In this document: piece after piece, positions 50,361-59,492 of the stretch | Position numbering within the stretch: the first letter of the stretch is position 1 | Layout: each line of letters begins with the position of its first letter | Assembly: GCF_019511445.1 (NCBI RefSeq) | Contig: NZ_JAEUAN010000009.1 | Coordinates: 1-64,000 of the forward strand | Direction of reading: 5' to 3' | DNA from: Aliirhizobium wenxiniae | GTDB taxonomy: Bacteria > Pseudomonadota > Alphaproteobacteria > Rhizobiales > Rhizobiaceae | DNA: 64,000 nucleotides | The notes under the pieces: model-generated | What the model saw: only the letters and a program-made list of their open reading frames with translations | Told to the model about the DNA's origin: nothing | The model's database searches: none | Translations under genes and position numbers: made by a program

Positions 50361-50592
50361 TTCATCTCTTTCGGCATTTAAGCAACCTATGCGCGTAAAT
50401 ATGTCGCACATCCGTGACGGAACGAGATAGTCTATAAATCAGGATAGTCACTCTCATATTTAACATGGAGATCGACTGCAGTATTTGAGTTTTGTCATTT
50501 TATTTCATCATCTTACAACAAAAGTTGCGCCATTGACTCCACATTAATCCAAGCAGATGTTGACGCCATATTCTTCCGAAAAAGGACCTGTT

Positions 50593-51144
50593 ATGCGCGA
50601 AAAAAACATCTTCAAGACGGCCCTTTTGCCGGCTGCCTTCGCTGCTGCGTCAATCTTTTCCGCCGGGTCGGCGGCAGCCCTGGAATACCCGATCGGTGAA
50701 CCGCAGGAAGGCGGCGGCATGGAAGTCGCAGCCGTCTATCTGCAGCCGATCCTGATGGAACCTGCCCATATGATGCGTGCAGCCGCCGACTCCGACGTGC
50801 ATCTGGAAGCCGATATCCACGCCACGCGGGACAACAAGAACGGGTTTGCCAATGGCGACTGGGTGCCGAACCTGACGATCAGCTATGTGCTGACCAAGGG
50901 CGGCGCAAAAGTCTCGGAAGGCCCGCTGATGCCCATGGTTGCCTCCGACGGGCCGCATTACGGCGACAACGTCAAGCTCGATGGCCCCGGCGAATACCAC
51001 CTCGTATTCAAGATCGCAGCACCCGACGGCATGATGTTCGGCCGCCATGTCGATGACGAGACCGGCGTTGCCAAGTGGTTCGAGCCGTTCGAGACCAGCT
51101 ATGACTTCACCTTCACAGGCGTGGGCAAAAAGGGTGGCTACTGA
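50593..51144 (+). CDS. ftrA: FtrA-like periplasmic iron-binding protein (P19/Tp34 family)
   Basis: This 183-residue protein has a signal peptide (about residues 1-30, ending 'AAALE') and the P19-family metal ligands in 'GGGMEVAAVYLQP', 'EPAHMMRAAADSDVHLEADI' and 'DGPHYGDNV'. It binds iron or copper in the periplasm and works with FtrB and FtrC. The start at 50593 is preferred; an in-frame start at 50557 lies before the signal sequence. It opens the ftrABC operon. Confidence 0.9.
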   Translation: MREKNIFKTALLPAAFAAASIFSAGSAAALEYPIGEPQEGGGMEVAAVYLQPILMEPAHMMRAAADSDVHLEADIHATRDNKNGFANGDWVPNLTISYVLTKGGAKVSEGPLMPMVASDGPHYGDNVKLDGPGEYHLVFKIAAPDGMMFGRHVDDETGVAKWFEPFETSYDFTFTGVGKKGGY

Positions 51145-51517
51145 TCACTCTTCCCCCCGCAAGGAACAGTGCCTTGGCCTCACCATGGCGCTGTTCCTGG
51201 CCTTTTCGCTTGTCCCGCCGGGGCAAGCGATTGCCGAAGACGATCCGAGCTTCACCATAACTTTCAACGATGGCGAGGTCTCGCCATCGCGTCTCGAAGT
51301 GCCGGCAGAAACCCGCTTCGAGATCCGGCTGATCAACAAAGGCCAGACGCCAGCGGAATTCGAAAGCATTCCTCTGAGCAAGGAAAAGGTGATCGGGCCG
51401 GGTGTCTCGACCTTCATCGTCATCAAATATCTCGATCCGGGCGAGTATTCGTTCTTCGACGATTTTCACCCGGACGCCTCGCCTGCGGTTCTTGTCGCGG
51501 TTCCTTCAGAGGACTGA
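51134..51517 (+). CDS. ftrB: FtrB-like cupredoxin-domain protein
   Basis: This protein of about 127 residues has a secretion signal and a cupredoxin fold with 'FTITFNDGEVSPSRLEVPAE', 'RFEIRLINKGQTPAEFESIP' and 'EYSFFDDFHPDASPAVLVAV'. In FtrABCD systems FtrB is thought to oxidise ferrous iron before permeation. The GTG at 51134 overlaps the ftrA end and gives a basic region before the hydrophobic signal; an ATG at 51185 is the alternative and would leave a poor signal. Confidence 0.82.
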   Translation: MATDHSSPRKEQCLGLTMALFLAFSLVPPGQAIAEDDPSFTITFNDGEVSPSRLEVPAETRFEIRLINKGQTPAEFESIPLSKEKVIGPGVSTFIVIKYLDPGEYSFFDDFHPDASPAVLVAVPSED

Positions 51518-51518
51518 C

Positions 51519-52352
51519 ATGTTTGCGTCCATTGCCTTTGTCGTCTGGCGCGAGAGCGTCGAAGCCCTGCTGGTGATCGGCATTCTCGATGCCTGGCTGG
51601 TCAGCCGGAACATCGAGACCCGCCGCGCCCGCGGCTTTCTCTGGGGCGGTGCCGCCGCGGGCCTGGCTGTTGCCGGTGTACTGGCAATCATCCTGCTCTG
51701 GCTTGGTGAAGCTGTCTCCGATGACACCCAGACGACCTACCAGACGGTGATAGCGCTGCTTGCGGCAGCTCTCATCCTTCAGATGGTATTCTGGATGCGC
51801 AGCCACGGCCGTTCGATGCGCAGCGAACTCGAAGCATCCCTGAGCACGGCAGTGACCGCCGGCAGTTGGTGGGGTGTTTTCGCCCTGGCGCTGATCGCCG
51901 TTGCCCGCGAAGGCAGCGAGACCGTCGTCTTCGTCTACGGCATTCTGTCCGCAGGCGTCATGGGCTCGCTGTTTTCCGGTATCCTTGCCGGATTGACCGG
52001 GTTTGTGGCAGCCGCAATCACCTATGCCCTGTTGATGACAGGCAGCCGCGTCATCTCCTGGCGGCTTTTCTTCCGCGTTTCGGAAATCGTGCTTCTCTTC
52101 CTCGCCTGCGGCCTGCTGATGACCGGCATCGACGGGCTGATCAATCTCGATATCCTGCCCCGCCTGTCACGCGCGCTGTGGAACAGCAACTTCCTGCTCT
52201 CCGACGGCACCACCGCCGGTGGCTTCTTCGCGTCGATGACTGGTTATCGCGCCCGCCCCAACCTGATGCAGCTCATCGCCTTCGGCGGCTACTGGCTCAC
52301 GGTGCTGGCCGTCATCTACCGGCCACGCAAAGGCAAATTGTCCGCTGCATGA
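51519..52352 (+). CDS. ftrC: FtrC iron permease (FTR1 family)
   Basis: This 277-residue membrane protein has seven helices and two REXXE iron-path motifs: 'RESVE' (residues 9-13) and 'REGSE' (about residues 129-133). It is the inner-membrane iron permease of the FtrABCD system. The start at 51519 lies 1 base after the ftrB stop. A stem-loop (52355-52378) follows directly. Confidence 0.93.
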   Translation: MFASIAFVVWRESVEALLVIGILDAWLVSRNIETRRARGFLWGGAAAGLAVAGVLAIILLWLGEAVSDDTQTTYQTVIALLAAALILQMVFWMRSHGRSMRSELEASLSTAVTAGSWWGVFALALIAVAREGSETVVFVYGILSAGVMGSLFSGILAGLTGFVAAAITYALLMTGSRVISWRLFFRVSEIVLLFLACGLLMTGIDGLINLDILPRLSRALWNSNFLLSDGTTAGGFFASMTGYRARPNLMQLIAFGGYWLTVLAVIYRPRKGKLSAA

Positions 52353-52354
52353 AC

Positions 52355-52378
52355 TATCCGCGCTACAATGCGCGGATA
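52355..52378. terminator. Hairpin between convergent ftrC and aminotransferase genes
   Basis: TATCCGCGC / GCGCGGATA form a perfect 9-bp stem with a 6-base loop. It overlaps the last codons of the aminotransferase, so it acts in the 3' end of both messages. Confidence 0.65.
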
Positions 52379-53532
52379 TAGCCGCTCAACCGCTCGGCCG
52401 CGTCCTCGATCTGCTTGGGATCGCGCAGATAACAGGCCCGCATGAAGGTCTCCCCACCCACGCCAAACGCGGTCCCCGGTGCCAGGCCGACACCGGTCGC
52501 ATCGACGATCTTGAAGGCTTCCGCACGCGCATCCGTCACGCCGTCGATCTTGAGAAACGCGTAGAGCGCGCCCGGCGGGCGGCGGGTCTCGACCCGGTTC
52601 GTCGCCACCAGCGCATCGCAGAGAATGTCGCGCGAGGTCCGCGCCCGCTCAATATTGGTGCGGACGAAATCGTCCCCCTGATCGAGCGCTGCAATCGCCC
52701 CCTTCTGCATGAACTGCGCCACGCCGGAGGTGGAATACTGGATGAGGTTGGTCAGCGTCTGGCCGATTTCTGCCGGCGCCACCATCCAGCCGACACGCCA
52801 GCCGGTCATGCACCAGTTCTTAGAGAAGGACTGGGCAAAGATGATCCGATCGTCCTTGTCCATCACATCCATGAAGGACGGCGCGCGGGCGCCATCGAAA
52901 TAATAAAGACCATAGATCTCGTCGGCGATAATCCAGAGACCATGCTTGCGGGCGAGATCGAGCACGGCAGCCAGATCTTCCTTCGTCGCGGTCCAACCGG
53001 TCGGGTTGGACGGCGAGTTGATGAACAGCGCCTTGGTATTCGGCGTGATCGTGGAAGCAAGGCGGTCGATATCGATCTTCCATTGCCCGTCGACGAAATC
53101 CAGCGCCACCGCTTTCGGCTTCACCTCGGCCACCAGCGCGGCATGCATCGCATTCGGCCATGACGGCGAAAAATAGATGATCTCGTCACCGGCCGAGACC
53201 GTCGCCTGGATCGCCAGCACGATCGACTGCATGCCCGACCCGGTCACATAGATATTCTCGACCAAAAGATCGGTCGCGTAATGGCGCTGGTAGTACCGGA
53301 CGATCGCCTGGCGAAGCTCGGGGATGCCTTGTGTCCAGGTATAGAAGGTCTCACCCGCCAGCAGTGCATCTGCCGCCGTCTTCGTGATGAAATCCGGCGT
53401 CGGCAAATCACCCTCGCCGATCCAGAGCGGCATCAGGTTCTCGCGCCCCCTGGCATAGGTGACGATTTCGCCAATGCCGCTGCGCGGTGCTGCCGCGGCG
53501 CGGGCGCTGATATCCGGTCTGATAAAATTCAT
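52363..53532 (-). CDS. PLP-dependent aminotransferase (class I/II)
   Basis: This 389-residue aspartate-aminotransferase-fold protein has 'FINSPSNPTGW' (about residues 166-176), 'IIADEIYGLYYF' and the lysine motif 'FAQSFSKNWCMTGWRVGW' (PLP Lys about residue 230). The substrate is not readable. It lies downstream of an Lrp/AsnC regulator and beside arginase and ornithine cyclodeaminase, which suggests a role in arginine-derived or branched amino acid breakdown. The start at 53532 is chosen over an in-frame start ten codons upstream. Confidence 0.86.
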   Translation of the reverse strand: MNFIRPDISARAAAAPRSGIGEIVTYARGRENLMPLWIGEGDLPTPDFITKTAADALLAGETFYTWTQGIPELRQAIVRYYQRHYATDLLVENIYVTGSGMQSIVLAIQATVSAGDEIIYFSPSWPNAMHAALVAEVKPKAVALDFVDGQWKIDIDRLASTITPNTKALFINSPSNPTGWTATKEDLAAVLDLARKHGLWIIADEIYGLYYFDGARAPSFMDVMDKDDRIIFAQSFSKNWCMTGWRVGWMVAPAEIGQTLTNLIQYSTSGVAQFMQKGAIAALDQGDDFVRTNIERARTSRDILCDALVATNRVETRRPPGALYAFLKIDGVTDARAEAFKIVDATGVGLAPGTAFGVGGETFMRACYLRDPKQIEDAAERLSGYIRAL

Positions 53533-53636
53533 GAAAGGGTGTCTCGACTTGAAGAAAATCAAATTGCAGGGCGAAAGGACTAAGCGCGTCGATTGTGGTC
53601 GTCAACGGGCAGAACCGGAGCGGCAGCCGAAAAATC

Positions 53637-54074
53637 TCAGAGCCGCGCCCTTGTGCTGCGCGGCGTCGCCAGAAGCAGGTTCGTCTCGCTGGCGGTGATG
53701 CCCTGAACCAGCCTTATGCGGCGCAGCACATTGTCGAAATCGGCAAGCGTCGCCGTCCCCAGTTCGACGATCAGGTCCCACCTGCCGTTGGTCGTGTGGA
53801 TCTCGGAGACCTCGGGAAACCCGCCAAGCGTCTGGATCACCCGGTCGGCCACCCGCCCCTCGATCTCCACCATCATGATGCCACGCACCGGCAGTTCCAC
53901 CGCATCCGCTCTCAGGATCACCGTGTAGCCTAAAATGTCGCGGTTGCGCTCCAGCTTTTCCATGCGCGCCCGCACAGTCGCTCTCGACGTGCCGAGATCA
54001 GCCGCTAGATCCGAAATGCTGCGGCGGGCATCGTGACGCAAAAGCGTCACCAGCTTGTGGTCGAATTCATCCAT
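53637..54074 (-). CDS. Lrp/AsnC-family transcriptional regulator
   Basis: This 145-residue regulator has an N-terminal helix-turn-helix ('RRSISDLAADLGTSRATVRA') and a C-terminal ligand-binding RAM domain ('VSEIHTTNGRWDLIVELGTA'). It is divergent from arginase and is likely an arginine- or ornithine-responsive activator, as seen in related agrobacterial operons. The ATG at 54074 is chosen over the in-frame TTG at 54080. Confidence 0.9.
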   Translation of the reverse strand: MDEFDHKLVTLLRHDARRSISDLAADLGTSRATVRARMEKLERNRDILGYTVILRADAVELPVRGIMMVEIEGRVADRVIQTLGGFPEVSEIHTTNGRWDLIVELGTATLADFDNVLRRIRLVQGITASETNLLLATPRSTRARL

Positions 54075-54080
54075 GGACAA

Positions 54081-54146
54081 ATTGATAGATCATGCTGCCG
54101 AAATGAAAAGCCATTTTATCAATTTTGGCAAATCGATCTATTCAAT
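54081..54146. promoter_or_regulatory. Inverted-repeat operator candidate between lrp-type regulator and arginase
   Basis: ATTGATAGATC (54081-54091) and GATCTATTCAAT (54135-54146) are near-perfect inverse copies flanking an inner partial inverted repeat (TGCC...GGCA, AAA...TTT). This fits an Lrp-type wrapping site controlling both genes. Confidence 0.5.
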
Positions 54147-54190
54147 CCGCCACGAACTCATGATCATTTTCAGATAAACGGAGTGATGAC

Positions 54191-55111
54191 ATGCATTGCA
54201 GACTGATCGGTATTCCTCTTCAGGACGGCGCTTCCCGGCTTGGCTGTGAAATGGGCCCGAGCGCGCTGCGCGTCGCCGATCTGGCGGGCGCTCTTGAAGG
54301 TCTCGGCCATGAGGTCACCGATATCGGCAATGTCGTCATCGATGCGCTTCCCGATATCCGCCACCCCAATCCGGCCGTGCGCAACCTGCCGCAGATCGCT
54401 GCCTGGACAAAGCTTTTGACCGAGGTCGCCTATCGCGAGGCAGGCAAAGGCATGCCGATCTTCATGGGCGGTGATCATGCGCTTTCCGCCGGTACCGTCG
54501 CCGGTGTCGCCCGCCACGCGGCCGATGTGGGCCGTCCGCTCTTCGTCCTCTGGCTCGATGCGCACACGGATTTCCACACGCTGGAATCGACCACGAGCGG
54601 CAACCTGCATGGCCTTCCCGCCGCCTATTACACCGGCCAGCCCGGTTTCGAAGGCTACCTGCCGCCGCTCTCCCACGCCGTCGACCCGGCCAATCTCTGC
54701 ATGATCGGCATCCGCAGCGTCGATCCGGCGGAGCGTGAGGCACTGAAGCGCAATGCCGTCACCGTACACGACATGCGCAGCATCGACGAACATGGTGTCG
54801 GCGTGCTTATCCGTCGTTTCATCGATGAGGTCACAGCCGCCAACGGCATGCTGCATGTCAGCCTCGACGTCGATTTTCTCGACCCGTCGATTGCGCCCGC
54901 CGTCGGCACCACGGTTCCGGGCGGTGCCACTTTCCGCGAGGCGCATCTCGTCATGGAAATGCTGCATGACAGCGGCCTCGTCACCAGCCTCGATCTGGTC
55001 GAGCTCAACCCCTTCCTCGACGAGCGCGGCCGCACCGCCACGCTTCTCGTCGATCTCACCGCCAGCCTGATGGGACGCACCGTCCTCGACCGACCGACAA
55101 GGAGCTACTGA
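54191..55111 (+). CDS. Arginase
   Basis: This 306-residue ureohydrolase has the manganese motifs 'GGDHALSAG' (about residues 94-102), 'WLDAHTDFHT' (about 120-129) and 'SLDVDFLDPS' (about 225-234). It splits arginine to ornithine and urea. It overlaps the ornithine cyclodeaminase start (TGATG), so ornithine is passed straight on. The pair is also known on catabolic plasmids of Agrobacterium. Agmatinase is less likely given the partner. Confidence 0.93.
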   Translation: MHCRLIGIPLQDGASRLGCEMGPSALRVADLAGALEGLGHEVTDIGNVVIDALPDIRHPNPAVRNLPQIAAWTKLLTEVAYREAGKGMPIFMGGDHALSAGTVAGVARHAADVGRPLFVLWLDAHTDFHTLESTTSGNLHGLPAAYYTGQPGFEGYLPPLSHAVDPANLCMIGIRSVDPAEREALKRNAVTVHDMRSIDEHGVGVLIRRFIDEVTAANGMLHVSLDVDFLDPSIAPAVGTTVPGGATFREAHLVMEMLHDSGLVTSLDLVELNPFLDERGRTATLLVDLTASLMGRTVLDRPTRSY

Positions 55112-56190
55112 TGCCGGCCGAACAGAACCTCAACATCGTCCCCTTCATCAGCGTCGAGAACATGATGGATCTCGTGCTGTCCACCGGCACAGAAACATTC
55201 CTCAAGGAACTCGCCGCCTATGTGGAAGAGGATTTTTGCCGTTGGGAGCTGTTCGACAAGGTCGCCCGCATCGCCTCGCATTCCCGCGACGGCGTGATCG
55301 AACTGATGCCGGCCAGCGACGGCGCGCTCTACGCGTTCAAATATGTCAACGGCCACCCGAAGAACACCAGGAGCGGCCGCCAGACAGTGACAGCCTTCGG
55401 CGTGCTGTCGGATGTCGATAGCGGCTATCCGCTGCTCCTGTCGGAAATGACCATCCTCACCGCTCTGCGCACCGCCGCCACCTCGGCGGTCGCCGCAAAG
55501 CACCTCGCGCCGAAGGGCGCAAAGACCATGGCGCTGATCGGCAACGGCGCCCAGAGCGAATTCCAGGCGCTCGCCTTCCGCTCGCTTCTCGGCATCGAAA
55601 GCCTGCGCCTCTACGATATCGACCCGGCCGCCACCGAGCGCTGCCGCCGCAACCTCTCGCATCTCGGGCTGAACATCACCGCCTGCCGCTCGGCGGAAGA
55701 AGCGGTCGAGGGTGCGCAGATCATCACCACCGCCACCGCCGACAAGCAGAACGCCACCATTCTCAGCCACAACATGATCGGCCCCGGCGTGCATATCAAC
55801 GCCGTCGGCGGCGATTGCCCCGGCAAGACGGAACTGCACCGGGACATCCTCACCCGCTCATCGATCTTCGTCGAATACCCGCCGCAGACCCGCATCGAAG
55901 GCGAGATCCAGCAGCTCGCCCCCGATCATCCGGTCACCGAACTCTGGAAGGTCATCACCGGCCAGACGACCGGCCGCGAGAGTGACACACAGATCACCCT
56001 GTTCGACAGCGTCGGCTTTGCCACGGAAGACTTTTCCGCGCTGCGTTATGTCTATGACAAGCTGAAGGGCAGCACCCGTTTCGAAAAGCTCGATCTGCTC
56101 GCCGACCCCGACGAGCCGCGCGACCTGTTCGGCATGCTCCTGCGCCGCCAGGCGGCAGCGCAGAATTCACCGGAAGCGGTTACCGCTTAA
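55111..56190 (+). CDS. Ornithine cyclodeaminase
   Basis: This 359-residue protein of the OCD/mu-crystallin family has 'SRDGVIELMPASDGALYAFK', 'FGVLSDVDSGYPLLLSEMTI' and the dinucleotide site 'ALIGNGAQSEFQALAF'. It converts ornithine to proline and ammonia with NAD. With the adjacent arginase it turns arginine into proline. Its stop overlaps the convergent amidohydrolase stop. Confidence 0.94.
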   Translation: MPAEQNLNIVPFISVENMMDLVLSTGTETFLKELAAYVEEDFCRWELFDKVARIASHSRDGVIELMPASDGALYAFKYVNGHPKNTRSGRQTVTAFGVLSDVDSGYPLLLSEMTILTALRTAATSAVAAKHLAPKGAKTMALIGNGAQSEFQALAFRSLLGIESLRLYDIDPAATERCRRNLSHLGLNITACRSAEEAVEGAQIITTATADKQNATILSHNMIGPGVHINAVGGDCPGKTELHRDILTRSSIFVEYPPQTRIEGEIQQLAPDHPVTELWKVITGQTTGRESDTQITLFDSVGFATEDFSALRYVYDKLKGSTRFEKLDLLADPDEPRDLFGMLLRRQAAAQNSPEAVTA

Positions 56191-57476
56191 CCCCGATTGG
56201 TCGGGTTGCGGCCCATATCGATCTTTTCCGGCCGGCCGTCGAGCTGAAGACGCGAAATCTTCGGCTCGGTGCGGGCGATCACCTTGCCACGACGGATCAC
56301 CGCAAGCCGTGTCGGCTTCAGCCGCAGCGCTTCGAGCACGTCCTCCGCCTGCAGCATGACGAGATCGGCATTGCAGCCGACAGACAGGCCGTAGTTTTCA
56401 AGACCCATCGTCTTTGCCGAATTGACGGTCAGCGCATCGAAGATCTTCCGCTTGTCCTCGACGCCGGACATCTGCGCCACATGGATCGCCATATGGCCGA
56501 CTTCCAGCATGTCGCCGGAACCCATCGAGTACCAGGGGTCCATCACGCAGTCATGGCCGAAGGAGACGTTGAGGCCCGCCGCCATCAACTCGCGCACCCG
56601 CGTCATGCCGCGGCGCTTCGGATAGGTGTCGTGGCGCCCCTGCAGCATGATGTTGATCAGCGGATTGGGGATGACGTTGATCTGAGCTTCCGCCATCAGC
56701 GGGATCAGCTTCGAGACGTAATAATTGTCCATCGAGTGCATCGAGGTCAGGTGCGAACCGGCAACCCGTCCCTGCAGGCCGAAACGCACGGTCTGGGCAG
56801 AGAGCGTCTCGATATGACGAGACATCGGATCATCCGTCTCGTCGCAGTGCATGTCGACCGGCAGGCCGCGATCGGCGGCAATGCGGCAAAGCGCTTCAAC
56901 CGAAGCGGCCCCATCCTGCATGGTGCGCTCGAAATGCGGAATGCCGCCGACGATATCGACGCCCATGTCGAGCGCCCGTTCCAGCGATTTCACGCCATCG
57001 GCAGCACGATAGTAACCATCCTGCGGGAAGGCCACGAGCTGCAGGTCGATATAGGGCGCAACGCGCTCCTTCACTTCCAGCATGGCTTCTGCCGTGACCA
57101 GTCGCGGATCGGACGTGTCGACATGGGTGCGGATATGCAAAAGCCCCTGAGAGACGGCGAGATCGCAATAGGCGAGCGCCCGCTCGACCAGCGCTTCCTT
57201 CGTCAGCATCGGCCGAAGCTCGCCCCAGAGCGCGATTCCTTCCAACAGTGTGCCGGACGTGTTCATCCGCGGCAGGCCGAGCGACAGGGTGGCATCCATA
57301 TGAAAATGCGGATCGACGAAGGATGTGCTGACCAGCCGGTTCGTCGCATCGATCGTTTCACGCGCTTCACCTGCGATATTCGCCTCGATCGCGGCGATCT
57401 TGCCACCGGTCACGGCGATATCGACGCCCTTGCGGCCATCCGGCAGGTTGGCGTTTTTGATGATGAGATCGAACAT
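56187..57476 (-). CDS. Cytosine-deaminase-like amidohydrolase
   Basis: This 429-residue metal hydrolase has the metal ligands of the CodA family: 'VDPHFHMDATL' (about residues 54-64), 'DMHCDETDD' and 'FGHDCVMDPW' (catalytic Asp). It should deaminate or hydrolyse a heterocycle such as cytosine, isocytosine or creatinine. Its position at the end of a BMP-type nucleoside importer operon with an amidase suggests a nitrogen heterocycle is imported and degraded. Confidence 0.88.
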   Translation of the reverse strand: MFDLIIKNANLPDGRKGVDIAVTGGKIAAIEANIAGEARETIDATNRLVSTSFVDPHFHMDATLSLGLPRMNTSGTLLEGIALWGELRPMLTKEALVERALAYCDLAVSQGLLHIRTHVDTSDPRLVTAEAMLEVKERVAPYIDLQLVAFPQDGYYRAADGVKSLERALDMGVDIVGGIPHFERTMQDGAASVEALCRIAADRGLPVDMHCDETDDPMSRHIETLSAQTVRFGLQGRVAGSHLTSMHSMDNYYVSKLIPLMAEAQINVIPNPLINIMLQGRHDTYPKRRGMTRVRELMAAGLNVSFGHDCVMDPWYSMGSGDMLEVGHMAIHVAQMSGVEDKRKIFDALTVNSAKTMGLENYGLSVGCNADLVMLQAEDVLEALRLKPTRLAVIRRGKVIARTEPKISRLQLDGRPEKIDMGRNPTNRG

Positions 57477-57501
57477 TTTAAAACTCCTCGGAATTAGATC
57501 G

Positions 57502-58446
57502 TCAGCGCTCGCCGCGCCGGTACGGCTGCATCAGCGCCTGCGGCACACGGGCACGCCGCGCCATCACGGCAAGCGCTGCAATCGACAGCAAATAGGGGAT
57601 CATCAGGAAAATCTGGTAGGGCACGACGCCGCTCAACACCGTCTGCAGCCGAAGCTGGAAAGCATCGAACAGCGCAAACAGGATCGCGCCGAGCAGCGCC
57701 CGCTCCGGCTTCCAGGAGGCGAAGACCACGAGCGCGATGCAGATCCAGCCGCGTCCCTGCACCATGGTCGGGAAGAAGCTGTTGAAGGCGGAAAGCGTCA
57801 GGAAGGCACCACCGACGCCCATCAACGCGCTGCCGAAAATTACGGCGCCATAACGGATCGCCATCGGGTTCAGCCCCTGCGCTTCTGCCGCATGCGGATT
57901 TTCACCCGTCATGCGGATCGCCAGCCCGACAGGCGTGCGGGCGATCAGATAGGCAAGTGCAATCGCCAGCCCGATCGCCAGATAGGTCGGCGCCGTCTGG
58001 GTAAAGAATGCCGGGCCGAAGAAAGGCAGATCGGAAAGACCCGGAATATCGAGCGGCTGGAATGGCACAATCGTCGGCGGCGTGCCCGCCACCGGCACCA
58101 TCAGCCGGAAAACGTAATAGGCGAAGCTCGAGGCAAACAGCGTCACGCCGAGACCCGAGACATGTTGCGACAGGCCAAGCGTCACCGTCAGCACCGAATG
58201 CAACAGCCCGAACATCGCCCCACCGAGAGCCGCGACCAGCAGTCCAACCCACAGGTCCGCGCCGTTATAGACCGCCAGCCAGCCGACCATCGCGCCAAAC
58301 GTCATGATCCCCTCGATGCCGAGGTTGAGCACGCCCGCGCGTTCGGAAATCAGCGCGCCGAGTGTCGCAAGGATCAGCGGCGTGGCAATGCGCAGCACGG
58401 CGGCCCAGAGACCGGCAGAGGCAAGGATGTCGAAAAGCGCGCTCAT
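57502..58446 (-). CDS. BMP-family ABC transporter permease B (nucleoside type)
   Basis: This 314-residue membrane protein with about nine helices has segments 'LGALISERAGVLNLGIEGIM' and 'AVYNGADLWVGLLVAALGGA', typical of the YufQ-like permease of nucleoside/BMP importers. It pairs with the overlapping permease A gene. Confidence 0.9.
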   Translation of the reverse strand: MSALFDILASAGLWAAVLRIATPLILATLGALISERAGVLNLGIEGIMTFGAMVGWLAVYNGADLWVGLLVAALGGAMFGLLHSVLTVTLGLSQHVSGLGVTLFASSFAYYVFRLMVPVAGTPPTIVPFQPLDIPGLSDLPFFGPAFFTQTAPTYLAIGLAIALAYLIARTPVGLAIRMTGENPHAAEAQGLNPMAIRYGAVIFGSALMGVGGAFLTLSAFNSFFPTMVQGRGWICIALVVFASWKPERALLGAILFALFDAFQLRLQTVLSGVVPYQIFLMIPYLLSIAALAVMARRARVPQALMQPYRRGER

Positions 58447-59492
58447 CGGCGTATCCTGTATTGGGTGAAGAACACCGCCACCAGCATGGACAGCAGCGAC
58501 AACGCCACCGTCACGTCGGCAATATAGGTCGGAATGCCCATGCTGCGGCTCATCCCGTCCGCACCGACAAACATCGTGGCGGTAAACAGCGCCGCCAGCA
58601 CCACCCCGAGCGGATTGAGGTTTGCGAGCATCGCAACCACGATGCCGGAATAGCCGTAACCGGGCGACAGATCGGTCGTCACATAACCCTTGACGCCCAG
58701 AACCTCGATCGTGCCGGCGAGACCTGCCAGACCACCGGAAATCATCGCAACGATCACCAGCGTCCGCCCCAGTGGCACACCGGCGAACACGGCACCGGAC
58801 GGATTGAGGCCCGCGGCGCGCGACTGCACGCCGAACACCGTGCGCGTCTGGACGAAATAGATCAGGAAGGCGATCACCACCGCAATGCCGAGGCCAATAT
58901 GCAACCGCGAGCGGGCGAGCAGCTTCGGCAGGCGGGCGGCGGCATCCACCGCTTCCGACTGCGGCCAGCCGAATGCCGCCGGGTCTTTCAGCACGCCGTC
59001 GATCAGCATCGAGACGAACAGAAGTGCGACGAAATTCAAAAGCAGCGTCGTCACCACTTCATCGACGGAAAAGCGCAGGCGCAGCCAAAGCGGCACAAGC
59101 AGCAGAACCATGCCGGCAAACGCGCCGACGATGAAAAGCAGCGGAATCTGCAAGAGCGACGGCAGGCCGGCGAACAGATGCGCGCTGGCCGCCGCGGCCG
59201 CAATCGCACCGAGATAGAACTGCCCCTCCCCGCCGATATTCCAGAGCCGCGCACGGAAGGCGACGGCGGCGGCAAGTCCGGTCAGGATCAGCGGCGAAGC
59301 GCGTGTCAAAGTCTCGGTGGCGGAAAGCCGCGAGCCGAAGGCGCTGGTCAAAATCTTCCAATAAGCCTCGAAAACCGGCGCACCGGCAGCGGCGATCAGC
59401 AGGCCTGCAATGGCAAGCGCCGCAATCACGGCGAGGATCGGCGTTGCGATGACCAGCAATGTCGAGCGATGTTCGCGCCTCTCAAACCGCAT
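58443..59492 (-). CDS. BMP-family ABC transporter permease A (nucleoside type)
   Basis: This 349-residue membrane protein of the YufP type has about nine helices and 'AFRARLWNIGGEGQFYLGAI', 'LSPGYGYSGIVVAMLANLNP' and 'LGVKGYVTTDL'. It overlaps permease B by four bases and the ATPase stop by eleven bases, so the importer genes form one tight transcript. Confidence 0.91.
   Translation of the reverse strand: MRFERREHRSTLLVIATPILAVIAALAIAGLLIAAAGAPVFEAYWKILTSAFGSRLSATETLTRASPLILTGLAAAVAFRARLWNIGGEGQFYLGAIAAAAASAHLFAGLPSLLQIPLLFIVGAFAGMVLLLVPLWLRLRFSVDEVVTTLLLNFVALLFVSMLIDGVLKDPAAFGWPQSEAVDAAARLPKLLARSRLHIGLGIAVVIAFLIYFVQTRTVFGVQSRAAGLNPSGAVFAGVPLGRTLVIVAMISGGLAGLAGTIEVLGVKGYVTTDLSPGYGYSGIVVAMLANLNPLGVVLAALFTATMFVGADGMSRSMGIPTYIADVTVALSLLSMLVAVFFTQYRIRR

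Noticed and set aside
50361..50592. Search for Irr, Fur or RirA boxes before ftrA
   Set aside because: No TTTAGAA-type or TGA-N9-TCA match was found, so no iron box is claimed.
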